DNA of 5,664 nt from Sedimenticola sp. (lineage in GTDB: Bacteria; Pseudomonadota; Gammaproteobacteria; Chromatiales; Chromatiaceae): NCBI GenBank assembly GCA_030619405.1, contig JAUXBK010000180.1:1-5664 (forward strand), read 5' to 3'. Within the stretch, counting starts at the first letter, position 1, and each line of letters starts with the position of its first letter. The translations under genes and the position numbers were made by a program. Positions 1 to 4,472 of the stretch are shown piece by piece. A model generated the notes under the pieces. The model had not been told where the DNA came from. It saw only the letters and a program-made list of their open reading frames with translations, and made no database searches.

Positions 1-31
1 CCGGTCTCTTTCAGACGTATGCAAAGATGTA

Positions 32-289
32 CCTGATTACCTACCTGTCTAAGCTGGTTTTCAAGCCATTTTCGCCGTAAATTCTCAATTTTCCGGGGCA
101 ATTTCGTAGGGGGGATAAGGCGCGCGCACAGAACTTTCGTTTTGCATTACACTTATGCGCGCCGCATCCACCAATGGTCTGACCACATACCGCAACGCCC
201 AGGATGGTGGATGCGCTACGCTTATCCCTCCTACGGCGTCCAGTCTGCCCCTTGCCTTGGAGCATGGCTTAGACAGGTAGGTAATCAGG
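32..289. mobile_element. 258-bp MITE-like element with 23-bp perfect terminal inverted repeats and 8-bp target duplication
   Basis: Bases 32-54 and 267-289 are perfect inverted copies (23 of 23), starting CCTGATTACC on the left and ending GGTAATCAGG on the right. Directly outside them, 24-31 and 290-297 are both AAGATGTA, an 8-bp direct repeat expected from target-site duplication. No open frame inside resembles a transposase, so the element must be non-autonomous and depend on a transposase elsewhere. An 8-bp duplication is known for several families (IS66, ISL3, IS1595, ISAs1 and some IS256), and I cannot assign one from the terminal sequence. The perfect repeats and intact duplication suggest a fairly recent insertion. 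The boundaries are seen directly; the mobility is inferred. Confidence 0.85.
105..235. repeat. Nested inverted repeat of the CGTAGGG-GGATAAG type inside the MITE
   Basis: CGTAGGGGGGATAAG (105-119) faces CTTATCCCTCCTACG (221-235) with 14 of 15 bases complementary. Inside them GCATCCACCA (164-173) faces TGGTGGATGC (205-214) perfectly. The right half reads as the unit TGGTGGATGCGCTACG followed by CTTATCCCTCCTACG. I recall closely similar units as widespread intergenic repeats in Proteobacteria; this is memory, not a search. The spacing to the outer terminal repeats is unequal (50 and 31 bases), so this is probably a separate repeat carried by, or inserted into, the outer element. Confidence 0.7.
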
Positions 290-316
290 AAGATGTATTT
301 AGAGGTCCTCGTTCCC

Positions 317-431
317 GTGCTCCGCATTCTCTCGTTCCCACGCTCTGCGTGGGAACGTAACCGGCGGGGCTCCCGCGCCGCGGAGCACGATCGCATGCCC
401 AGGCATGAGTTTCCACGCAGAGCGTGGGAAC
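317..431. repeat. Compound REP-like palindrome (two GTTCCCACGC hairpins)
   Basis: Three nested or adjacent stems are visible. GTTCCCACGC (334-343) pairs with GCGTGGGAAC (347-356) around a TCT loop, a perfect 10-bp stem. GTGCTCCGC (317-325) and GCGGAGCAC (380-388) form a perfect 9-bp pair that encloses the first hairpin. A second copy at 409-431 forms the same hairpin with an AGA loop and one G-T pair, in the opposite orientation. A short CATGCC/GGCATG hairpin sits at 394-407. The GTTCCCACGC palindrome is a type I recall as common in gammaproteobacterial intergenic DNA. It lies upstream of arsM, and any transcript from further upstream would have to read through it. Confidence 0.75.
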
Positions 432-453
432 CAGTTAAAATAACCCGGGTTTT

Positions 454-490
454 ATCCGCGTCAATCCGCGGCTTAAAACCTGTCAATCCG
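454..490. promoter_or_regulatory. Repeated ATCCG boxes in the arsM leader (possible operator)
   Basis: ATCCGCG occurs at 454-460 and 464-470, one helical turn apart. The longer word GTCAATCCG occurs at 460-468 and again at 482-490, 22 bp apart, about two turns. The first pair also makes a small hairpin (CCGCG, 6-base loop, CGCGG). A perfect 10-bp palindrome AACCCGGGTT lies just upstream at 442-451. Helical phasing close to the arsM start would suit a regulator site, but no regulator gene is visible and no convincing -35/-10 pair was found. Similar ATCCGCG-type text also occurs as generic intergenic repeat DNA. Confidence 0.3.
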
Positions 491-503
491 AAAACGAACC
501 AAC

Positions 504-509
504 AGGAAA
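504..509 (+). promoter_or_regulatory. Ribosome binding site of arsM
   Basis: AGGAAA at 504-509 precedes the ATG at 513. The AGGA core ends 5 bases before the start codon. It supports this ATG, which also gives the N-terminus expected for ArsM. Confidence 0.6.
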
Positions 510-512
510 CCA

Positions 513-1559
513 ATGAAACAAGTCGTTCAGGAATACTACGGAAAGACACTGCAGCACTCCGGTGACCTGCAGACCAACGCCTGCTGTACCGATGGTGACC
601 TGCCGTCCTATCTGAAACAGGCCCTGTCCAACATCCACGACGAGGTGGCCGCCCGCTACTACGGCTGTGGTCTGGTCAGCCCCCAGCTGCTGGAGGGGAT
701 GCGGATCCTGGATCTGGGCAGCGGCTCCGGCCGCGACTGCTATCTGCTGGCCCAGCTGGTGGGTGAGCAGGGGTTCGTGCTGGGGGTGGACATGACTGAC
801 GAGCAGCTGGCGGTAGCCAACCGGCATATCGAGTGGCACCGGGAACGGTTCTGCTACGCCCGCTCCAACGTGGCGTTTCGCAAGGGTCACATCGAGCAGC
901 TGGACCAGCTCGGGCTGACGGAGAACAGCTTCGATATCATCGTCTCCAACTGCGTCATCAACCTCTCCCCGGACAAGGAGGCGGTGTTGCGTGAGGCCTG
1001 GCGCCTGTTGAAACCGGGTGGTGAGCTCTACTTTTCCGATGTCTACTCGGATCGCCGGGTTCCTGCAGCGCTGATCGAAGACCCGGTGCTGTACGGCGAG
1101 TGCCTCAGTGGCGCACTCTACTGGAACGACTTCCAGAACCTGGCGAAAAAGGCGGGGTTTCTCGATCCCCGGCTGGTGGAGGACCGTCCCATCACCATCG
1201 ACAACGACGAGATCCAGGAACGGATCGGCCACATCCGCTTCTTCTCCGCCACCTACCGGTTGTTCAAGCTGGAGGGGCTGGAGAGCCACTGCGAGGATTA
1301 TGGTCAGGCGGTGGTCTACCGGGGCGGCATCCCCCACAGCGAGCAGCGGTTTGAGCTGGACAAGCACCACCTGATCGAGAAAGGAAAGATGTTCCCGGTC
1401 TGTGGCAACACCTACCGGATGCTGAAGGAATCCCGGTTTGCGGAATACTTTGAGTTCCATGGCGATCGGGAGACCCACTACGGTATCTACGACGACTGTG
1501 GCACCAGCCTGCCCTTCGACAGTGGGTTGGCGGCGCCCGGCGATGGCGGCTGCTGCTGA
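513..1559 (+). CDS. arsM: Arsenite S-adenosylmethionine methyltransferase
   Basis: This 348-residue cytoplasmic enzyme transfers methyl groups from S-adenosylmethionine to trivalent arsenic, giving methylated and partly volatile arsenicals. It begins with the typical bacterial ArsM N-terminus (VVQEYYGKTLQ, then NACC with Cys24 and Cys25). The Rossmann methyltransferase core carries SAM motif I LDLGSGSGRD (66-75), the acidic GVDMTDEQL (91-99), SNCVINLSPDK (145-155) and LLKPGGELYFSDVY (165-178). Cysteines in the places ArsM uses for arsenic binding are Cys52 (YYGCG), Cys147 (SNCVINL) and Cys197 (GECLSGA). A C-terminal domain follows (about 240-348) with more cysteines (260, 297, 329), and the protein ends in GGCC. 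Length and architecture match the roughly 350-residue bacterial form. The ATG at 513 has an AGGAAA site. arsC follows 16 bases after the stop, so the two are probably co-transcribed. Function is confident by motif; no intact regulator or exporter accompanies it. Confidence 0.93.
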   Translation: MKQVVQEYYGKTLQHSGDLQTNACCTDGDLPSYLKQALSNIHDEVAARYYGCGLVSPQLLEGMRILDLGSGSGRDCYLLAQLVGEQGFVLGVDMTDEQLAVANRHIEWHRERFCYARSNVAFRKGHIEQLDQLGLTENSFDIIVSNCVINLSPDKEAVLREAWRLLKPGGELYFSDVYSDRRVPAALIEDPVLYGECLSGALYWNDFQNLAKKAGFLDPRLVEDRPITIDNDEIQERIGHIRFFSATYRLFKLEGLESHCEDYGQAVVYRGGIPHSEQRFELDKHHLIEKGKMFPVCGNTYRMLKESRFAEYFEFHGDRETHYGIYDDCGTSLPFDSGLAAPGDGGCC

Positions 1560-1561
1560 GC

Positions 1562-1567
1562 GAGGAG
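1562..1567 (+). promoter_or_regulatory. Ribosome binding site that decides the arsC start
   Basis: GAGGAG at 1562-1567 lies 8 bases before the ATG at 1576. The same reading frame is open upstream to an ATG at 1438 inside arsM, but the residues before 1576 (such as MAAAAERGVKP) do not belong to the ArsC fold. The Shine-Dalgarno site confirms the shorter start. Confidence 0.75.
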
Positions 1568-1575
1568 TGAAACCT

Positions 1576-2073
1576 ATGGAAGGAAATCAGAAGAAGCTGA
1601 ACGTCCTGTTCCTCTGTACCGGTAACTCCTGCCGCAGCCAGATGGCGGAGGGGTGGGCCCGGGCACTGCTGGTGGATCGGGTGGAGGCCTTCTCCGCCGG
1701 AACCCGGGCCCAGGGGCTCAACCCGGTGGCGGTGAAGGCGATGGCCCGGCTGGGCGTGGACATCTCGGGGCACAGCTCCAAGTCCGTTGCTGAGCTGGAG
1801 CTGGACCGCTTCGACCTGGTGGTGACCGTCTGCGACAACGCCCGGGACAACTGCCCCACCTTCCCCGGCCGCGCCAAGGTGATCCACCACGCCTTCGATG
1901 ACCCACCGGCCCTGGCAGAGGGCGCCGGCAGTGACGCGGAGGCCCTGGGCTACTACCTGCGGGTCTGCAGCGAGATCCGTGCCTGGGTGGCCGACCTCCC
2001 GGAACGAAATAAGATTGACCCGGCAGTGCCACGGAATCTCGATCCTCAAGTTCCCCCCCCTTCGGGCCGATAA
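1576..2073 (+). CDS. arsC: Arsenate reductase, LMW-phosphatase (thioredoxin-coupled) type
   Basis: This 165-residue cytoplasmic enzyme reduces arsenate to arsenite. The low-molecular-weight phosphatase P-loop is at 14-20 (CTGNSCR, nucleophile Cys14, Arg20) and is followed by SQMAEGW. The redox pair is in CDNARDNCPTFPG: Cys86 and Cys93 match the two relay cysteines of the Staphylococcus aureus pI258 ArsC, giving a Cys-Cys-Cys cascade recycled by thioredoxin. The DP motif (HHAFDDPPA, Asp108/Asp109) supplies the general acid. The fold is complete near residue 141. The last 24 residues or so (PERNKIDPAVPRNLDPQVPPPSGR) go beyond the usual length of about 130-145, are proline-rich, and cross a run of eight C at 2053-2060, so the tail may be read-through after loss of the original stop. 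The gene follows arsM by 16 bases and supplies that enzyme's substrate. Confidence 0.92.
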   Translation: MEGNQKKLNVLFLCTGNSCRSQMAEGWARALLVDRVEAFSAGTRAQGLNPVAVKAMARLGVDISGHSSKSVAELELDRFDLVVTVCDNARDNCPTFPGRAKVIHHAFDDPPALAEGAGSDAEALGYYLRVCSEIRAWVADLPERNKIDPAVPRNLDPQVPPPSGR

Positions 2074-2074
2074 C

Positions 2075-2108
2075 CCGGTTCTAAGATTAAACAGAAATCG
2101 GAAACCGG
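2075..2108 (+). promoter_or_regulatory. Small inverted repeat over the ribosome binding site of the next gene
   Basis: CCGGTT (2075-2080) and AACCGG (2103-2108) are perfectly complementary. The right arm ends two bases before the ATG at 2111 and overlaps the only candidate binding site, GGAAA at 2100-2104. A 22-base loop makes the stem modest. It could dampen initiation when arsC is not being translated, but this is inference from six base pairs. Confidence 0.25.
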
Positions 2109-2110
2109 AT

Positions 2111-2581
2111 ATGGATCAGGAAGCCCGGCTGTATCAGGCGCTGGAGGCCTGCGCCACCCGACTGGACGAACTCAATTGCACCTACCCCCAACTGGCATCG
2201 GACCAGAGCCGGGATGGGGTAGCCCTCTGGCGGGAAAGAACGGCTGCAGGGGCAGCTACAGCTACAGAGATGCCACTGGAGGAGCCAGCGGATGAAATGC
2301 GCCAGACCCGGGAGTTGGCGCTTTCTCTGTTAAAGAACAATGGCCTGGAAGATGTACTGGAAATCCTGCTCAATGGACACCGGATCGACCTTTCGCTGGA
2401 CGATCTGATCCTGCTGGTGGGGACTTCGGTCTATGTGGAAGCGCTGAAGACGGATGCGCGAAAGCTGGTGGTCAACGCCATCTCCTACCAACAGATTGCC
2501 AGCCTGTGGAACGATCTGGACCGGCCGGCTCTCAGCGGATCGAAATGGAATGCGAAGAGCGTTTCCTCCATGCTGAGCTAA
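2111..2581 (+). CDS. Uncharacterised protein with a recombinase-like C-terminal motif
   Basis: I do not recognise this 156-residue protein as a named family. The N-terminal part (1-60) is helical in character and includes an Ala/Thr-rich stretch (45-53). A leucine-rich helical middle follows (66-102: LALSLLKNNGLEDVLEILLNG). No signal peptide or membrane segment is visible. The C-terminus, about 126-155, reads YQQIASLWNDL then SGSKWNAKSVSSML. This resembles the end of the serine-recombinase 'Recombinase' domain (IA..LN..G.pt..G..W...tV..iL), which helps bind DNA. There is no serine resolvase catalytic domain, so it is not itself a recombinase. The start at 2111 has a weak GGAAA site; the open frame continues upstream into arsC but is only a shadow there. 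It lies 37 bases before the HDOD gene, which suggests a pair. A DNA-binding or adaptor role is only a guess. Confidence 0.75.
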   Translation: MDQEARLYQALEACATRLDELNCTYPQLASDQSRDGVALWRERTAAGAATATEMPLEEPADEMRQTRELALSLLKNNGLEDVLEILLNGHRIDLSLDDLILLVGTSVYVEALKTDARKLVVNAISYQQIASLWNDLDRPALSGSKWNAKSVSSMLS

Positions 2582-2618
2582 TCCGCACTTCTCCGATCGG
2601 CATGGGCCTGTGTGACCA

Positions 2619-3479
2619 ATGAGCTCCGAAGAGAATCAGAAGTTTGATGTAAGGGCGTTTGCACTGAAACTGCGTCAGGATATCGAGCAGAACCGGATCA
2701 AGCTGCCAACCCTTCCCGCGATCTCACTGGAGGCCTTGCTGATCGTCAACGATGCGGACAGTTCCATGGCGGACGTGGCCCGGATCATCTGCAAAGACAC
2801 CTCCATGGCTACCCGGCTGGTGAGGTATGCCAACAGCCCCCTCTACCGGGGCATCAACAATGTGACATCGGTCAAGGCGGCGATCACCCGTATCGGTATC
2901 GACGCGGTCAAGCACGCCATTCTCAGCCTGGCGATGCGGGATGTCTTCACCACCTGTTTCAGGTCGATCCAGGAGCGGATGGAGGAGCTGTGGAGACACA
3001 GCGTGGAGGTCGCGACCCAGGCTGCCATGCTTTCCCGTTCATTCCGGCACCTGAACAGCGATGAGGCGATGCTGGCAGGCCTGATCCATGATGTGGGCGT
3101 GATCCCGATTCTGATCAAGGCCAAGAGTTCCCAGATTCTGCTGGATGACGAGGAGAAACTGGACAAGCTGATACGCGTGCTGCACATGAGTGTGGGAAAG
3201 TTCCTGCTGGGCCACTGGAGCTTCGACCCGGCGCTGGTGGACGTGGCTGCCAGCCATGATCGGCTGGACCGGGTACCACCGGGGGACGAGGTGGACTATG
3301 TCGATATCGTGCAGGTGGCCAACGTGCTCAGTCACGACAGCGGCGGGGAGCACCGTTACCAGGGGATGGATATTGCCAGGATTCCGGCGTTCCAGCGGGT
3401 GGGCATGAAGCGGGTGGAGCAACTGCAGCAGCAGATCGAGGATGGCTCGGAACACGAGATCGGCATGATGCTGCATTGA
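2619..3479 (+). CDS. HDOD domain protein (signalling/regulatory)
   Basis: This 286-residue cytoplasmic protein is built almost entirely of one HDOD domain, a relative of HD phosphohydrolases that usually acts as a signalling or scaffold module in proteobacteria. The entry motif KLPTLPAISLEALLIVNDADSSM (28-50) and RLVRYANSPLYRGINNVTSVKAAITRIGIDAVKHAIL (66-102) are diagnostic. The HD-like signature follows as LWRHSVEVA (124-132), GLIHDVGVIPIL (154-165), HMSVGKFLLGHW (189-200) and ASHDRL (211-216). His127, His157-Asp158, His189 and His213 are retained, but the position that is usually Asp near the end (VANVL) is Asn235. No receiver, GGDEF or EAL domain is attached, so it probably works through partners. 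The ATG at 2619 is forced by an in-frame TGA at 2613-2615; no clear Shine-Dalgarno site is present, so coupling to the upstream gene is possible. Its target is unknown. Confidence 0.88.
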   Translation: MSSEENQKFDVRAFALKLRQDIEQNRIKLPTLPAISLEALLIVNDADSSMADVARIICKDTSMATRLVRYANSPLYRGINNVTSVKAAITRIGIDAVKHAILSLAMRDVFTTCFRSIQERMEELWRHSVEVATQAAMLSRSFRHLNSDEAMLAGLIHDVGVIPILIKAKSSQILLDDEEKLDKLIRVLHMSVGKFLLGHWSFDPALVDVAASHDRLDRVPPGDEVDYVDIVQVANVLSHDSGGEHRYQGMDIARIPAFQRVGMKRVEQLQQQIEDGSEHEIGMMLH

Positions 3480-3513
3480 TCCAGGGTTTCAGGATGCTCA
3501 GACAGGCCGAGCG

Positions 3514-4257
3514 TCACTCCAGCAACAACTTGAGGCTGACCAGGATGGTTACCACGACGATCAACGGGCGTATCAGGCGCGCACCCTTTCTCACCACCAT
3601 TCGGGCGCCGATATGGGCACCGATCAGCTGGCCCGCTGCCATCACCAGACCCAGTTGCCAGACCACATGGCCCGCCAGGGCGAACAGGATCAACGATGCC
3701 AGGTTGCTGGTGAAGTTGAGCACCTTGGTGTGGGCGGTGGTCTGGATCAGATTGAACCCCATCAACAGTACGCCTCCCACGGCAAAGAAGGTGCCTGCCC
3801 CCGGGCCGAAGAAACCGTCGTAGAAGCCGACGCTGAAACCGATGCCCAGGGCGAACAGCGGGTAACTGACCCGCTGACGCCTTGTCTCTTCGGTGACGGG
3901 TGGGGCAAACAGGAAATAGAGGGCGGTTGCGATCAGCAGCAGCGGGATGACGCGCGCCAGGACCCTCGGGTCGGTATACTGGACCATCAGGGTCCCCGCG
4001 GCTGAACCGATGAAGGTACAGAAAATAAGAAAGCGGATCTCAGACAGCTTTACCAGCCCCCGGCGCACGAAATAGAGGCTGGCAGAGAAAGTACCGAAGC
4101 TGCCCTGGAGTTTGTTGGTGGCCAATGCCTCGGTGGGCCCGAGTCCGATGAACAACAGTACCGGCAATGTGATCAGGCCACCGCCGCCGGCGATGGCGTC
4201 GACCATCCCCGCCACCAGTCCGGTGCCGAACAGCAGCAGCATGATGTCGAGTTCCAT
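3514..4257 (-). CDS. yfcA: TSUP (TauE/SafE) family membrane transporter, YfcA-like
   Basis: This 247-residue inner-membrane protein belongs to the TSUP family, whose members export or import small anions, often sulfur- or carbon-containing; the YfcA substrate is not established. Hydrophobic segments cover about 4-38, 52-64, 74-92, 102-118, 133-148, 154-170, 182-199, 201-219 and 229-246. Family motifs are clear: DAIAGGGGLITLP (20-32), ATNKLQGSFGT (46-56), GFYDGFFGPGAGTF (144-157) and AHTKVLNFTSN (175-185). They align closely with E. coli YfcA as I remember it, with a slightly shorter N-terminus. The ATG at 4257 follows a TAA two codons upstream in frame. Its nearest AAGGG abuts the ATG and so cannot serve well as a binding site; ATG 4242 (Met6) is the alternative. 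Once the MITE is removed, the amidotransferase gene would lie directly upstream, so the two probably formed one operon. Confidence 0.92.
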   Translation of the reverse strand: MELDIMLLLFGTGLVAGMVDAIAGGGGLITLPVLLFIGLGPTEALATNKLQGSFGTFSASLYFVRRGLVKLSEIRFLIFCTFIGSAAGTLMVQYTDPRVLARVIPLLLIATALYFLFAPPVTEETRRQRVSYPLFALGIGFSVGFYDGFFGPGAGTFFAVGGVLLMGFNLIQTTAHTKVLNFTSNLASLILFALAGHVVWQLGLVMAAGQLIGAHIGARMVVRKGARLIRPLIVVVTILVSLKLLLE

Positions 4258-4263
4258 CCCTTA

Positions 4264-4472
4264 GGGCTCGCGAAATAATAAGTTCATGAGTTTGGGGCGT
4301 CGAGGCGCCCGCCTGGCAAGGGTCGCTATCGGCGTCCTGCCTCCCGCGACACTTGTGCATCCCTGCACGGCGCGCAAGAACGCAGGAATATTAATATCTT
4401 TCAAGTTCTTGCAACGTAGCCAGGCGGGATGGATCGGCGTTCCAAAACAGGGAGTTATTGTTTCGCGAGCCC
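4264..4472. mobile_element. 209-bp MITE-like element with 18-bp inverted ends and TTA duplication
   Basis: GGGCTCGCGAAATAATAA (4264-4281) and its complement at 4455-4472 agree at 17 of 18 bases. TTA flanks both ends (4261-4263 and 4473-4475), a plausible 3-bp target duplication. A second pair placed symmetrically inside, CCCGCCTGGC (4308-4317) and GCCAGGCGGG (4419-4428), is perfect and lies 47 bases from each outer edge. A central stem GCAAGAAC/GTTCTTGC (4374-4381, 4405-4412) encloses the palindrome ATATTAATAT (4388-4397), and a GTGCA-TCCC-TGCAC hairpin sits at 4355-4368. No coding frame resembles a protein. A 3-bp duplication with GG-starting ends would fit some IS5-family subgroups, but the parent element is unknown. 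The stop codon of the amidotransferase is the right-hand TTA. Confidence 0.8.
4275..4303 (-). promoter_or_regulatory. Possible outward promoter in the MITE end facing the transporter
   Basis: On the minus strand TCGACG (4303-4298; 4 of 6 to TTGACA) is followed after 17 bases by TATTAT (4280-4275; 5 of 6 to TATAAT). A transcript would start about ten bases before the ATG at 4257. That leader is too short for a good ribosome binding site, which weakens the call. Confidence 0.2.

Noticed and set aside
142..360. Open frames across the 5' intergenic region on both strands
   Set aside because: They run through the MITE terminal repeats and REP-like hairpins, have no recognisable protein features, and mirror each other on opposite strands as expected for GC-rich repeat DNA.
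334..431. CRISPR array from the repeated GTTCCCACGC units
   Set aside because: There are only two copies, in opposite orientation, and each is itself a hairpin. No regular repeat-spacer pattern or cas gene is present.
483..1478. 331-codon minus-strand open frame opposite arsM
   Set aside because: It is antisense to a clear ArsM with all family motifs. Its composition (V, L, Q, H rich) is typical of the complement of GC-rich coding DNA.
1438..1575. N-terminal extension of ArsC by starting at ATG 1438
   Set aside because: The extension lies inside arsM, has no ArsC similarity, and a good GAGGAG site precedes ATG 1576.
1264..2049. Long minus-strand frame opposite arsM and arsC
   Set aside because: It is the shadow of two confidently identified genes; the residues are low-complexity and resemble no family.
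2051..2070. C-run plus TTCGGG as a terminator after arsC
   Set aside because: Only about three base pairs can form around the TTCG, and no T-run follows.
2602..2622. Tiny upstream frame (MGLCDQ) overlapping the HDOD start as ATGA
   Set aside because: It has no binding site and is only six codons. It could be a leader for coupling, but nothing in the sequence distinguishes it from chance.
3480..3513. Bidirectional terminator between the convergent HDOD and transporter genes
   Set aside because: The 34-base gap contains only a 4-bp GCTC/GAGC match and no T-run on either strand.
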